This document shows positions 37,383-46,621 of a stretch of DNA of 64,000 nt, one piece after another. This DNA comes from Streptomyces camelliae. GTDB lineage: Bacteria; Actinomycetota; Actinomycetes; Streptomycetales; Streptomycetaceae. The stretch covers positions 1 through 64,000 of the forward strand of contig NZ_CP115301.1 of assembly GCF_027625935.1 (NCBI RefSeq), written 5' to 3'. A program made the translations under genes and the position numbers. The notes beneath the pieces were generated by a model. It saw nothing but the letters and a program-made list of their open reading frames with translations, did no database searches and was not told the DNA's origin. Each line of letters opens with the position of its first letter. Position 1 is the stretch's first letter.

Positions 37383-38087
37383 TCAGCCCTTGACGAAAGT
37401 CGCCAGCCCGGAGATCAGCATGTCCAGACCCAGCTCGAACCTGCCGTCACTGTCGGTGTCCAGCATGACGTCCACGTTGTCGGCGATGGACGGGAACCGG
37501 TCCGCGGGCAGGGAGGCGAAGTAGTCGCGGACGGGATCGAGCCAGTCGTCCAGGTTCTTGTGCGCCAGACGCCAGCCCTCGTAGACGTCGGCCGTCGTGT
37601 AGAGAGTGAGCCGGTGCAGGGCCCAGGCCGCGGTCTTCGCGGGGACGCCCACGTTCAGCAGGACCGACAGCAGCCGCTCGGTGATGGCCACGCCGATGGC
37701 GGTGGGAGGGAAGGCGGCGAAGTTGTAGAGGGCGATGTCGCCGTGGGCCGACAGCACGCGCTGCATCTTCGTGTAGTGCGCCTTGAGGTCCTTGTCCCAC
37801 TGCCCGGTGACCTTCGGGACGCCGACCTCCTTCATCACGCGCTCGACCACCAGGAGCAGCAGCTCCTCACGGTTGCGTACGTGCGCGTACAGGCTGGAGG
37901 CGACCACGCCCAGATCGCCCGCGATCCGGCGCATCGTGACCGCGGCGCTGCCCTCCGCGTCGACGACCGCGAGCGCGGCGTCGACGATCCGCTCCGCGGT
38001 GAGCGGAGCGCGCGCGGGAGCCTCGGTTTTCCGGCGCACCTCCCATGGTGGGAGGGGCACCTCGACGGAGTTCGACTTCTGACGCAT
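37383..38087 (-). CDS. TetR-family repressor with TetR_C-like sensor domain
   Basis: This 234-residue regulator has an N-terminal HTH (LTAERIVDAALAVVDAEGSA, VTMRRIAGDLGVVASSLYAH) and a long ligand domain resembling the tetracycline-repressor C-terminal class (GVPAKTAAWALHRLTLYTTA). It is transcribed divergently from the MFS exporter gene; the 226 bp between them carry a GAACAGTGTTC palindrome. The standard logic is ligand release from the operator and induction of export, the ligand being the cluster product. Confidence 0.9.
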   Translation of the reverse strand: MRQKSNSVEVPLPPWEVRRKTEAPARAPLTAERIVDAALAVVDAEGSAAVTMRRIAGDLGVVASSLYAHVRNREELLLLVVERVMKEVGVPKVTGQWDKDLKAHYTKMQRVLSAHGDIALYNFAAFPPTAIGVAITERLLSVLLNVGVPAKTAAWALHRLTLYTTADVYEGWRLAHKNLDDWLDPVRDYFASLPADRFPSIADNVDVMLDTDSDGRFELGLDMLISGLATFVKG

Positions 38088-38187
38088 CTCGGAGACCTTA
38101 CCGGTGAGGAGACGCCCAAGGGCGCGGGGGTGGCTCGGGGACAGGGTGGATTCTGGCTCGGTTGACGCCGAACACCATTCTAGCGTA

Positions 38188-38198
38188 GAACAGTGTTC
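38188..38198. promoter_or_regulatory. Candidate TetR operator in the TetR/MFS divergent promoter
   Basis: GAACAGTGTTC is a perfect 5+1+5 palindrome. Weaker copies lie beside it (GAACACCATTC at 38170-38180, AGTAAGTGTTC at 38206-38216). The same site recurs before the FAD monooxygenase at 33589-33616. Confidence 0.6.
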
Positions 38199-38313
38199 GT
38201 TAGTGAGTAAGTGTTCGGTGCCGGGCAACTACGTTCGCGTGTCGTACGACGTTCATCGCGCGTCATCGACCGCTGTTGGCGGCACGTCAGCTGTCTCGAC
38301 CCAGGAGGTCGGC

Positions 38314-39777
38314 ATGTCCACTACCGAAATGCCGCAGTCCGTGGCCCCGCCGGAGGGCCCCGTGGTCTCTGCCAGGCGGGCATGGGCGGCCGTCGGCATC
38401 ATCCTCATCGGCGAGATCATGGATCTGCTTGATTCGCTGGTCACGACCATTGCCGGACCGACGATCACGCGCGACATGGGCGGCTCGCAGGAGTTCATCC
38501 AGTGGCTCGCGGCCGGATACACCATCGCCATGGCCGCCGGACTGCTCATCGGCGGGCGGCTCGGCGACAAGTTCGGGCGCAAGAACCTCTTCCTGGTCGG
38601 CCTGGCCGGCTTCACCGTGACCTCGCTGGTCTCGGCGCTGGCGACCAACCCGGAGACCCTGATCACCGCCCGGATCCTGCAGGGTCTGCTGGGCGCGCTG
38701 ATGGTGCCGCAGGCGCTCGGCATCATCAGGGGCGTCTTCCCACCCGACAAGGTCGCCATGGCCTTCGGCGTGACCGGGCCGGCGATGGCGCTGTCCGGCG
38801 TGGCCGGGCCGATCGTGGCGGGCTGGCTGGTCGACGCGGACTACTTCGGCTGGGGCTGGCGGATGATCTTCGCCGTCAACGTCCCCGTCGGTGGCCTCGC
38901 CCTGCTGGCCGGACTCGCCGTGCTGCCCCGGTCGCCGCGGCAGAAGGACCTCAGGATCGACGTGGTGGGGGCCCTGATCGCCGCGGCCGGGATGGCCGCC
39001 GTGGTCTTCTCGCTCGTGCAGGGCCGTGAGCTGGGCTGGCCCTGGTGGGTGTTCGTGCTCCTGGCCGGCGGCGTCGGCACCCTCGCCGGCTTCGTCCGCT
39101 ACCAGTACCACCGGGCGGGCAAGGGCCTGCCGACACTCGTTGTTCCCTCGCTGTTCGGGAAGAAGGCGTTCGTCTCCGGGCTGTCCATCGGCATCCTCTT
39201 CTTCAGCGTGATGATGGGCGGTGCGCTGCTGTTCAGCCTCTTCTTCCAGCTCGGTCTCGGTATGAGCCCGCTGAAGTCGGGACTCGCCACGATCGCGCAG
39301 GCGGGCGGCATGCTGCTCGGGTTCGGGTTCTCCCAGGCGCTCGGGATGGCGCGACGGACCATGTTCATCGGGTTCGCCGCCGTCGCCGCCGGCCTGCTGG
39401 CCGCGCTGGGCACGATCGCCGTGCAGGACGATCCGGTGAACGCCTGGTGGCTCTCGCCCGCGCTCGCGGTCGTAGGCATCGGTTCCGGGCTCGCCATCGC
39501 GCCGTTCTTCGACATCGTGCTCTCGGGCGTCGACGAGGAGGAGACCGGCTCCGCCTCGGGCACCCTGAGCTCCGCCCAGCAGGTGGGCAACGCGCTCGGT
39601 GCCTCCGTGCTCGGCACGGTCTTCTTCTCCGTCCTGAACGGGCGGCGCGGGCACGGGGCGTCGGCCTTCACGGCGGCGACCTCGACGGGGCTCCTGGTGG
39701 CCCTCGCGCTCGTCGCGGGCGCCGCTCTGTGCACCTTGTGGCTGCCCGAGCGCGCGGTGCGGCACGTGGAGGTGTGA
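38314..39777 (+). CDS. MFS exporter, 14-TM drug:H+ antiporter (EmrB/QacA type)
   Basis: This 487-residue membrane protein has MDLLDSLVTTIAGPTITRDM for TM1, GGRLGDKFGRKNLFLVG (the motif A loop) and GVTGPAMALSGVAGPIVAGWL (motif C of exporters), with about fourteen hydrophobic helices. ATG 38314 with CCAGGAGG upstream; in-frame starts to 38104 give no transporter sequence. Divergent from the TetR gene, it probably exports the polyketide and gives self-resistance. Confidence 0.93.
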   Translation: MSTTEMPQSVAPPEGPVVSARRAWAAVGIILIGEIMDLLDSLVTTIAGPTITRDMGGSQEFIQWLAAGYTIAMAAGLLIGGRLGDKFGRKNLFLVGLAGFTVTSLVSALATNPETLITARILQGLLGALMVPQALGIIRGVFPPDKVAMAFGVTGPAMALSGVAGPIVAGWLVDADYFGWGWRMIFAVNVPVGGLALLAGLAVLPRSPRQKDLRIDVVGALIAAAGMAAVVFSLVQGRELGWPWWVFVLLAGGVGTLAGFVRYQYHRAGKGLPTLVVPSLFGKKAFVSGLSIGILFFSVMMGGALLFSLFFQLGLGMSPLKSGLATIAQAGGMLLGFGFSQALGMARRTMFIGFAAVAAGLLAALGTIAVQDDPVNAWWLSPALAVVGIGSGLAIAPFFDIVLSGVDEEETGSASGTLSSAQQVGNALGASVLGTVFFSVLNGRRGHGASAFTAATSTGLLVALALVAGAALCTLWLPERAVRHVEV

Positions 39778-40293
39778 CCGCGTTGTCCTCCAGGCGAAGC
39801 TCCTGGTAGATGGGTTGTCGACCGAGAGCGACCTGTCCGCCCGGAGCTTCGCGTGCTTGTCTGCCCATCGGAGATCGATCCACCCGACTCGGCCCCCGTT
39901 TCCTGTCCGGCCCACTGCGGGCCCGCCGCCTTCAGCGCGGCAGCCGGTGGCGTCGGCGGCCCGCCGGCCGGAGGGCCGCACCCTCCACATCAACAGCTCA
40001 AGCTGAGATTGAAGGAGGCTCAATGAATTCAGCCGTCGAGCAGGCCTCTCTGTGACCTTTGACGTATCGTCATCGACAGCCCTCCGGCAGGAACGATCCG
40101 TTCCGACCCTCCGGATAAAAAGTTCGTACCAAGACCTCGGAGTGCGCGCCTGGTTCGCCACGGTCGGCAATGAAGCCACCGTGAGGCCCGACCGGAAAAT
40201 TCCGATCGACTTTCATGGAAATAAATACAAGCTCTTACGAGAACAAGACCGGGCTGTCTTCTGTTACACATCCACAAACATGGGGGTAGATGG
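39778..40293 (+). promoter_or_regulatory. Long upstream region of the OmpR-type activator, with a 10-codon ORF
   Basis: Position 39778 to about 40000 is GC-rich with nothing recognised. An AAGGAGG at 40013-40019 precedes a tiny ORF (ATG 40023, MNSAVEQASL, stop 40053-40055). The region 40080-40290 is markedly less GC-rich than its surroundings (GGATAAAAAGTTCG, GGAAATAAATACAAGC) and is probably the promoter. The sequence TTCATGGAAAT at 40212-40222 is repeated before the polyketide operon. Confidence 0.45.
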
Positions 40294-41091
40294 ATGGAAC
40301 AGCGTGCCGAGATATCGGAAATCAACATAGCCGCGGACACTGCCGGCGAGGCCGATCGGCAGCGGTACCACAGCAGCGTCGCCGTGCTGCCGCCGCGGCC
40401 TCTGCCCGTCTCGTTCCCCGCGTCCGACACCTGGCAGGTACTCCTCGTGGAGAGCGAGCAGCAGCAGCGGGAGCCGCTGAGCCAGGCGCTGGGTCGGCAT
40501 GGGCACCAGGTGAGCTGCGTCGACACCGGCGCCAAGGCACTCGACGTCTATGACCAGGCGGATGTGGTGCTGCTGGGCCCCGACCTGCCCGACATCGACG
40601 GGCTGGAGGTGTGCCGGGCCATCCGGACCACCTGCAACATCCCGATCATCGTGATCACCGACCGCTCCTCCGAGCTGGACTGCGTGCTGGCCCTCCAGGC
40701 CGGGGCCGACGACTATGTGGTCGAGCCCTACGGATTCCGGGAACTCATGGCCCGGATGGACGCGGTGATGCGGCGCGCGACTCCGCGCCGGCAGGACGAA
40801 CGCGTCATCGAGCACGGCCCCTTGCGGATCGACGCGCTCACCCGCGAAGTGCAGCTGCACAACCGGATGATCCCGATGAGCCGCAAGGAATTCGACCTGC
40901 TCCAACTGCTCGCGGCCAATCCCGACAGTGTCGTCTCGCGCGAGCACATCATGCGCCAGGTCTGGAACAACTCCTGGTCTCGCCGCACGGTCGACACGCA
41001 CGTCAGCAGCATTCGCAACAAACTCGGAGAGAAGTCGTGGATTCTCACGGTGCGGGGCGTCGGCTTCCGTATCGGCCGGGCGCAGCTGTGA
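40294..41091 (+). CDS. Atypical OmpR-type response regulator (JadR1-like pathway activator)
   Basis: This 265-residue protein has a receiver domain (residues about 48-165) and a PhoB/OmpR winged helix (PMSRKEFDLLQLLAANPDSV, DTHVSSIRNKLG, VRGVGFRIG). The receiver is degenerate: the acidic pair is ES (LLVESEQQ), the phosphoacceptor position reads VVLLGPDLPDIDG (Gly for Asp) and the conserved Lys is Glu (DYVVEPYGF). Such phosphorylation-independent regulators, for example JadR1 and its relatives, activate angucycline clusters and can sense products. No kinase gene is adjacent. It lies just before the polyketide operon and ends in a strong hairpin. Confidence 0.88.
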   Translation: MEQRAEISEINIAADTAGEADRQRYHSSVAVLPPRPLPVSFPASDTWQVLLVESEQQQREPLSQALGRHGHQVSCVDTGAKALDVYDQADVVLLGPDLPDIDGLEVCRAIRTTCNIPIIVITDRSSELDCVLALQAGADDYVVEPYGFRELMARMDAVMRRATPRRQDERVIEHGPLRIDALTREVQLHNRMIPMSRKEFDLLQLLAANPDSVVSREHIMRQVWNNSWSRRTVDTHVSSIRNKLGEKSWILTVRGVGFRIGRAQL

Positions 41092-41123
41092 TGTCGTAAC
41101 TGAAGAGAACGCTTTTGCCGGCC

Positions 41124-41153
41124 GCCGCCGCAGCTCTTCCGAGCTGCGGCGGC
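41124..41153 (+). terminator. Hairpin terminator after the activator gene
   Basis: GCCGCCGCAGCTC (41124-41136) and GAGCTGCGGCGGC (41141-41153) form a perfect 13-bp stem with a TTCC loop, 33 bases after the stop. It separates the activator from the polyketide operon. Confidence 0.85.
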
Positions 41154-41232
41154 TTCATCATGCCCTGAGCTGCCCGTCTGATATTCCCCTGACCTGTCGC
41201 TGAGTTGCGCCTGGGAAAACCTGACTCTTCCC

Positions 41233-41243
41233 TTCATGGAAAT
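41233..41243 (+). promoter_or_regulatory. TTCATGGAAAT motif before the polyketide operon
   Basis: TTCATGGAAAT occurs here, about 100 bases before the cyclase gene, and at 40212-40222 in front of the OmpR-type activator. It includes the partial dyad TTCATGGAA. It could be the binding site of that activator. Confidence 0.4.
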
Positions 41244-41341
41244 GTAGAACTTATGAAGTGGATCGTGTTGAGAGTGCGACGAGTCCTGGTGAATAGTGAA
41301 TGCGTAATCCGATGCGTCGGAACAGAACGGGAGGGCAGGGC

Positions 41342-42013
41342 ATGTTCACTGTGGTGAGCGTGGGCAGGCTGAACGGGGAGTACAGCAAGGAGATATCCGA
41401 GATCTTCGCTGAATTCGACGCGGGCACCGCGCCCGGGATATCCGGCCTGAAACGTCGGCAGCTTTACACCTACTACGACGTCTTCGTTCACATTCAGGAC
41501 TTCACCGGAGAGAACGCCGGCGAGAAGGCCGAGGAGGCGGCGAAGGATTCCCGGGTGGCCGAGCTCCGCGAGCGGCTGGCACCCCTGGTCACGGCCTACG
41601 ACCCGACCATCGCCGACGACCGTGCCGCCGTCTTCTACCACTGGGAGGGCGACCCGCCGGTGGACAAGGAGACCGGCCTGCACAGCACGGTCATCGTGAA
41701 CCGGGTGGCCGACGAGGTCATCCCCGAGGTCACCCGGCTCTTCGGTGAACTCGACGCCACCGACTTCCCGTACCGGATGGGCACCCGGCGCCGGCAGCTG
41801 TTCTCGTACCACGGCGTGTACTTCCACATCCAGGACTTCCTGAGCGAGAACGGCACGGCCGTGATCGACCAGGCGTGGAAGGAGGCCGACCCGCGCTTCG
41901 TGAAGATCTGCGCCGACCTCGACCCGCTGGTGAAGAAGTACGCCCCGGAGCGCTGGCGCTCCACGGCCGACCAGATCGCCACCCGCTTCTACCTCTGGGA
42001 GGCGTCGGCGTGA
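41342..42013 (+). CDS. Duplicated TcmI-type aromatic polyketide cyclase
   Basis: This 223-residue protein is two TcmI-like (dimeric alpha/beta barrel) cyclase domains in tandem. The halves align over [20 protein letters not shown] (residues about 40-60) and [20 protein letters not shown] (about 155-175), and each ends FYHWEG or FYLWEA. Usual members (TcmI, UrdF, JadI) are about 110 residues and dimerise. Such enzymes close later rings of the poly-beta-keto chain. It is the first gene of the core operon and its stop overlaps the KS-alpha GTG start. ATG 41342 is preferred; a start 14 codons upstream is possible. Confidence 0.85.
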   Translation: MFTVVSVGRLNGEYSKEISEIFAEFDAGTAPGISGLKRRQLYTYYDVFVHIQDFTGENAGEKAEEAAKDSRVAELRERLAPLVTAYDPTIADDRAAVFYHWEGDPPVDKETGLHSTVIVNRVADEVIPEVTRLFGELDATDFPYRMGTRRRQLFSYHGVYFHIQDFLSENGTAVIDQAWKEADPRFVKICADLDPLVKKYAPERWRSTADQIATRFYLWEASA

Positions 42014-43281
42014 CTGCGCGACGAGTCGTCATCACCGGCGTCGAGGTCATCGCTCCCGGCGGGGTCGGCACCCGGAAGTTCTGGGACCTGCTGACCGAGG
42101 GACGCACCGCGACCCGGGGTATCACCTTCTTCGACCCCTCTCCGTTCCGCTCCCGCGTGGCCGCCGAGGTCGACTTCGACCCGTACACGCACGGCCTGAC
42201 CCCGCAGGAGGTGCGGCGGATGGACCGGGCCGCCCAGTTCGCGGTGGTCGCCGCGCGCGGCGCCGTCGCCGACAGCGGCCTGGACCTCGACACGCTTGAT
42301 CCCTACCGCATCGGCGTCACCGTCGGTACCGCCGTCGGTTCCACCATGAGCCTCGACGAGGACTACCGGATCGTCAGCGACGACGGCCGCCTCGACCTGG
42401 TCGACCACACCTACGCCGACCCGCACTTCTACAACTACTTCGTGCCGAGCTCCTTCGCGGCCGAGGTCGCCCGCACCGTCGGCGCACAGGGACCGAGCAG
42501 CGTGGTGTCGGCGGGCTGCACCTCCGGACTCGACTCCGTCGGCTACGCCACCGAGCTGATCCGCGAGGGCACTGCCGACGTCGTGGTCGCCGGTGCCACG
42601 GACGCGCCGATCTCTCCGATCACCCTGGCCTGCTTCGACGCGATCAAGGCGACCACGCCCCGCAACGACGAACCGGAGCACGCCTCCCGGCCCTTCGACG
42701 GCACCCGCAACGGGTTCGTGCTCGGCGAGGGCGCCGCGGTGTTCGTCCTTGAGGAACTTGAGAGCGCGCAGCGCCGGGGCGCCCGTATCTACGCGGAGAT
42801 CGCGGGATACGCGACCCGGAGCAACGCCTACCACATGACGGGCCTGCGCGCCGACGGCGCGGAGATGGCGGAGGCGATCACCGTCGCCCTGGACGAGGCC
42901 CGGATGAACCCCACGGACATCGACTACATCAACGCGCACGGCTCGGGGACCAAGCAGAACGACCGCCACGAGACCGCCGCGTTCAAGCGGACCCTGCGCG
43001 ACCACGCGTACCGCACACCTGTGAGCTCCATCAAGTCCATGGTGGGGCACTCGCTGGGCGCGATCGGATCCATCGAGATCGCCGCGTCGATCCTCGCGAT
43101 CCAGCACAACGTCGTGCCGCCCACGGCGAACCTGCACACCCCCGACCCCGAGTGCGACCTGGACTACGTTCCGCTCACCGCCCGCGACCAGCTCGTCGAC
43201 GCAGTCCTCACGGTCGGCAGCGGCTTCGGCGGGTTCCAGAGCGCCATGGTGCTGGCCCAGCCTGAAAGGAGCGCGGCGTGA
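42010..43281 (+). CDS. Type II PKS ketosynthase alpha (KS-alpha)
   Basis: This 423-residue ketosynthase has active-site Cys170 in [16 protein letters not shown], His in [11 protein letters not shown] and the second His in [11 protein letters not shown]: the complete Cys-His-His set. The start is GTG 42010, overlapping the cyclase stop (GTGA). It condenses malonyl-ACP units with the KS-beta partner into the poly-beta-keto chain in the cytosol. The GTG of the next gene overlaps its own stop by 4 bp, giving the tight coupling usual for KS pairs. Confidence 0.97.
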   Translation: MTARRVVITGVEVIAPGGVGTRKFWDLLTEGRTATRGITFFDPSPFRSRVAAEVDFDPYTHGLTPQEVRRMDRAAQFAVVAARGAVADSGLDLDTLDPYRIGVTVGTAVGSTMSLDEDYRIVSDDGRLDLVDHTYADPHFYNYFVPSSFAAEVARTVGAQGPSSVVSAGCTSGLDSVGYATELIREGTADVVVAGATDAPISPITLACFDAIKATTPRNDEPEHASRPFDGTRNGFVLGEGAAVFVLEELESAQRRGARIYAEIAGYATRSNAYHMTGLRADGAEMAEAITVALDEARMNPTDIDYINAHGSGTKQNDRHETAAFKRTLRDHAYRTPVSSIKSMVGHSLGAIGSIEIAASILAIQHNVVPPTANLHTPDPECDLDYVPLTARDQLVDAVLTVGSGFGGFQSAMVLAQPERSAA

Positions 43282-44471
43282 CGGCCTCAGTGGTGGTGAC
43301 CGGGCTGGGCGTGGCTGCGCCCAACGGGCTCGGTGGCCAGGACTTCTGGAACGCGACCCTCGCCGGCAAGAGCGGCATCGGCCCGCTCACCCAGTTCGAC
43401 GCCTCCGGGTACCCGGCGCGGCTCGCCGGCGAGATCAGCGGCTTCACGGCCGAGGAGTATCTGCCCAGCAGGCTGATGCCCCAGACCGACCGGGTCACCC
43501 GGCTCTCGCTCGTCGCGGCAGACTGGGCGCTCGCCGACGCCGGGGTGCGGCCGGCCGAACTACCCGAGTTCAGCATGGGCGTGAGCACCGCCAGCTCGGC
43601 GGGCGGGTTCGCGTTCAGCCAGCACGAGCTGAAGAACCTGTGGAGCAAGGGCAGCCAGTACGTCAGCGCGTACCAGTCCTTCGCCTGGTTCTACGCGGTC
43701 AACACCGGCCAGATCTCCATCCGCAACGGCATGAAGGGCCCCAGCGGAGTGGTCGTCACGGACCAGGCGGGCGGTCTGGACGCGGTGGCCCAGGCCCGGC
43801 GCCAGATCCGCAAGGGCACCTCGCTCGTCGTCGCCGGCGCCGTGGACGCGCTGCTGTGCTCCTGGGGCTGGGTGGGACTGCACACCAGCGGTCGCCTCAG
43901 CACGGCCGAGGAGCCGACCCACGCCTACCTGCCCTTCGACGACCGGGCCGCCGGCCACGTGGCCGGTGAGGGCGGCGCCCTGCTCATCATGGAGTCGGCC
44001 GACTCCGCGAGGGCCCGCGGCGCCAGGGTGTACGGCGAGATCGCCGGGTACGCCGCCACCTTCGACGGACGCGAACCCGGCCTGCGCAAGGCCGTGGAAC
44101 TCGCCCTCGCCGACGCGGGCGTGACCCCCGCCGACGTGGACGTGGTGTTCGCCGACGCGGCGGCCGAGCCGGAGCTCGACCGCGTCGAGGCCGAGGCGAT
44201 CGTCGAGGTCTTCGGGCCGCACGGCGTACCGGTCACCGCGCCGAAGACGATGACGGGACGGCTGTACGCCGGGGGCGCGGCACTCGACCTCGCCACGGCC
44301 TTCCTCGCCCTGAACGAGGACACGATCCCGCCGACGGTCCACACCGAGCCGGCCGAGCACTACGGCCTCGACCTGGTCGTCTCCCAGCCCCGTGCCGCCC
44401 GCCTGCGCACCGCGCTCGTCCTTGCCCGGGGCCACGGCGGCTTCAACTCGGCCATGGTCGTGCGCTCCTGA
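43278..44471 (+). CDS. Type II PKS ketosynthase beta / chain length factor (KS-beta)
   Basis: This 397-residue paralogue of KS-alpha has Gln163 in place of the active-site Cys ([16 protein letters not shown]), the signature of chain length factors, which form a heterodimer with KS-alpha, set chain length and decarboxylate malonyl-ACP. The start is GTG 43278, overlapping the KS-alpha stop by 4 bp. Chain length cannot be read reliably by eye; gene order suggests a decaketide. Confidence 0.96.
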   Translation: MTASVVVTGLGVAAPNGLGGQDFWNATLAGKSGIGPLTQFDASGYPARLAGEISGFTAEEYLPSRLMPQTDRVTRLSLVAADWALADAGVRPAELPEFSMGVSTASSAGGFAFSQHELKNLWSKGSQYVSAYQSFAWFYAVNTGQISIRNGMKGPSGVVVTDQAGGLDAVAQARRQIRKGTSLVVAGAVDALLCSWGWVGLHTSGRLSTAEEPTHAYLPFDDRAAGHVAGEGGALLIMESADSARARGARVYGEIAGYAATFDGREPGLRKAVELALADAGVTPADVDVVFADAAAEPELDRVEAEAIVEVFGPHGVPVTAPKTMTGRLYAGGAALDLATAFLALNEDTIPPTVHTEPAEHYGLDLVVSQPRAARLRTALVLARGHGGFNSAMVVRS

Positions 44472-44496
44472 GCGCCGCCGCACTCCCACCCGCACC

Positions 44497-44520
44497 CCAG
44501 CTCCAGCTCCAGCTCCAGCT
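44497..44520 (+). repeat. Four tandem CCAGCT hexamers
   Basis: Four exact CCAGCT units lie between the KS-beta stop and the ACP ribosome site. Such a short tract can vary in copy number by slippage and would change the spacing between the two genes. Confidence 0.8.
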
Positions 44521-44550
44521 GTAACCAGTAACAAGCAGGAAGGCTTTCCC

Positions 44551-44814
44551 ATGTCCCGCACCTTCACGCTCGACGACCTCAAGCGGATCCTCCTCGAAGG
44601 CTCCGGCGCCCCCGACGGCACCGGTCTCGAAGGGGACATCCTCGACACCGACTTCGCCGACATCGGCTACGACTCGCTCGCCCTGCTGGAGACCGCCAGC
44701 CGCGTCGAGCGCGAGTACGGCATCGAGCTGGACGAGACCGTCGTGGGCGACGCAACCACCCCCCGCGCCCTCCTCGACGCCATCGCCTCTCACATGGTCG
44801 CCCAGGCCGCCTGA
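44551..44814 (+). CDS. Type II PKS acyl carrier protein
   Basis: This 87-residue acidic protein has the phosphopantetheine site Ser42 in DIGYDSLALLE. It carries the growing polyketide chain on a phosphopantetheine arm, presumably loaded by the PPTase encoded at 48189. AGGAAGG lies upstream of ATG 44551. Position after KS-alpha/KS-beta completes the minimal PKS. Confidence 0.96.
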   Translation: MSRTFTLDDLKRILLEGSGAPDGTGLEGDILDTDFADIGYDSLALLETASRVEREYGIELDETVVGDATTPRALLDAIASHMVAQAA

Positions 44815-44857
44815 CCACCGCACGACACCACAGGAAAACCGCAGGGAAAGAGGGGAA

Positions 44858-45643
44858 ATGACAGAGCAGAAGAGCCGGGTCGTCCTGGTGACGGGTGCCA
44901 CCAGCGGCATCGGTCTGGCCGTCACCCGGCTGCTGGCCGGGCAGGGGCACCGGGTGTTCATCGGGTCCCGCACCGAGGACAAGGTCCTCGCGACCGTCAA
45001 GCAGCTCCAGGAGGAGCAGCTCGACGTGGACGGCGTCGTCCTGGACGTGCGGTCCGGGGACTCGATCCGCGGGTTCGTCCAGGCGGCCGTCGAGCGGTTC
45101 GGCACGGTCGACGTGCTCGTCAACAACGCGGGGATCCCCGGCGGCGGAGTCACGGCCGACATCTCCGACGAACTGTGGGACGACATCATCGACACCAACC
45201 TCAACAGCGTGTTCCGCCTGACCCGCGAGGTGCTGACCACGGGCGGGCTGCGGCACAAGGAGTGGGGGCGCATCATCAACATCGCCTCCACCGCCGGCAA
45301 GCAGGGCGTCGTCCTGGGTGCCCCGTACTCCGCCTCCAAGCACGGCGTCGTCGGCTTCACCAAGGCGCTGGGCAACGAACTGGCTCCCACCGGCATCACG
45401 GTCAACGCGGTCTGCCCGGGCTATGTCGAGACCCCGATGGCCGAGCGGGTACGGCAGAACTACTCCCGCCTGTCCGGTGCCCCGGAGGCGGCGATCCTGG
45501 AGAAGTTCCAGGCCAAGATCCCGCTGGGCCGCTACTCCACCGCCGAGGAAGTGGCGGGCCTGGTCGGCTACTTGACGACCGACACGGCGGCGTCCATCAC
45601 CGCCCAGGCCCTGAACGTCTGCGGCGGCCTCGGCAACTTCTGA
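44858..45643 (+). CDS. Polyketide C-9 ketoreductase (ActIII-like SDR)
   Basis: This 261-residue SDR has TGATSGIG at residues 12-19, the catalytic set N114, S144, Y157 and K161 at the same numbers as ActIII, and the PGG motif at 94-96 linked to stereocontrol. The C-terminus ALNVCGGLGNF is almost that of ActIII. It reduces the C-9 keto group of the nascent chain with NADPH after first-ring folding. Ketoreduction places the product in the reduced aromatic class (angucycline, anthracycline or benzoisochromanequinone type). Confidence 0.96.
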   Translation: MTEQKSRVVLVTGATSGIGLAVTRLLAGQGHRVFIGSRTEDKVLATVKQLQEEQLDVDGVVLDVRSGDSIRGFVQAAVERFGTVDVLVNNAGIPGGGVTADISDELWDDIIDTNLNSVFRLTREVLTTGGLRHKEWGRIINIASTAGKQGVVLGAPYSASKHGVVGFTKALGNELAPTGITVNAVCPGYVETPMAERVRQNYSRLSGAPEAAILEKFQAKIPLGRYSTAEEVAGLVGYLTTDTAASITAQALNVCGGLGNF

Positions 45644-45670
45644 CATCCACCGAGCGCGAAGGAGTCCACC

Positions 45671-46621
45671 ATGCCGTCGGAGCTGCACGAGTCCCGTCAC
45701 GAGATCAAGATCTCCGCCCCCGCCGAAACCGTCTACCGCATGCTCGCGCATGCCGAGGACTGGCCCCGGCTCTTCCCTCCGAACATCTACGTCGACCATG
45801 TGGAGCGCGGCGAACGCGAGGAGCGCATCCGCATCTGGGCCACGGCCGGCGACACCGTGAAGAACTGGACGTCCCACCGGACCCTCGACCCGGAGAACCT
45901 CCGCATCCGGTTCCGGCAGGAGGTCAGCACGCCCCCGGTGGCCGCGATGGGGGGAGCCTGGCACATCGAGGCGCTCCCCTCCGGCGACACGCTGGTGCGC
46001 CTCGACCACGACTATCAGGCGGTCGACGAGGACAGCCTCACCTGGCTCGACGAAGTCGTCGACCGCAACTCCCGCTCCGAGCTGGAGTCACTGAAGGCGA
46101 TAGCCGAATCCGAGGACACCACCGACGCGCTGACCTGCTCCTTCGAGGACACGGTCACGATCAGGGGCAACGCCCGGGACGTGTACGACTTCATCGACCG
46201 GGCGGACCTGTGGACCGATCGTCTGCCGCACGTCCTCGCGGTGCGGCTGGAGGAACCGGCGCCGGGGCTGCAGACGCTCGAAATGGACACCCTGTCCAAG
46301 GACGGCACCTCGCACACCACGAAGTCGTACCGCGTGTGCCTGCCGCACCACCGGATCGCCTACAAGCAGGTCACCCTGCCGGCCCTCATCACGCTGCACA
46401 CCGGCCGCTGGACCATCACGCCGACCGAGGACGGCGTCACGGCCTCCTCGCAGCACACGTTCACGGTCAACACCGAGAACATCGCGAAGATCCTGGGAGC
46501 GGACGCGACCGTGCAGGACGCGATCGACTACGTCCGCACGGCGCTCAGCACCAACAGCATGGCGACCCTCGGCCTTGCCAGGGCGTTCGCCGAGGAGCGC
46601 GCCGGGGGCGACCGGCCATGA
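45671..46621 (+). CDS. Di-domain aromatase/cyclase (SRPBCC fold)
   Basis: This 316-residue protein contains two START-like domains: residues about 1-150 (RHEIKISAPAETVYRMLAHA, DWPRLFPPNIYVDHVER) and about 155-310 (FEDTVTIRGNARDVYDFIDR, LWTDRLPHVLAVRLEE). Di-domain ARO/CYCs act on chains already reduced at C-9 and aromatise the first ring, which fits the neighbouring ketoreductase. The order KS, CLF, ACP, KR, ARO/CYC is that of angucycline operons. AAGGAGTC upstream; its stop overlaps the hydrolase ATG. Confidence 0.94.
   Translation: MPSELHESRHEIKISAPAETVYRMLAHAEDWPRLFPPNIYVDHVERGEREERIRIWATAGDTVKNWTSHRTLDPENLRIRFRQEVSTPPVAAMGGAWHIEALPSGDTLVRLDHDYQAVDEDSLTWLDEVVDRNSRSELESLKAIAESEDTTDALTCSFEDTVTIRGNARDVYDFIDRADLWTDRLPHVLAVRLEEPAPGLQTLEMDTLSKDGTSHTTKSYRVCLPHHRIAYKQVTLPALITLHTGRWTITPTEDGVTASSQHTFTVNTENIAKILGADATVQDAIDYVRTALSTNSMATLGLARAFAEERAGGDRP

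Noticed and set aside
40052..40330. 92-codon frame upstream of and overlapping the OmpR-type activator
   Set aside because: No family resemblance, lower GC than coding neighbours and overlap with the activator start; more likely promoter DNA.
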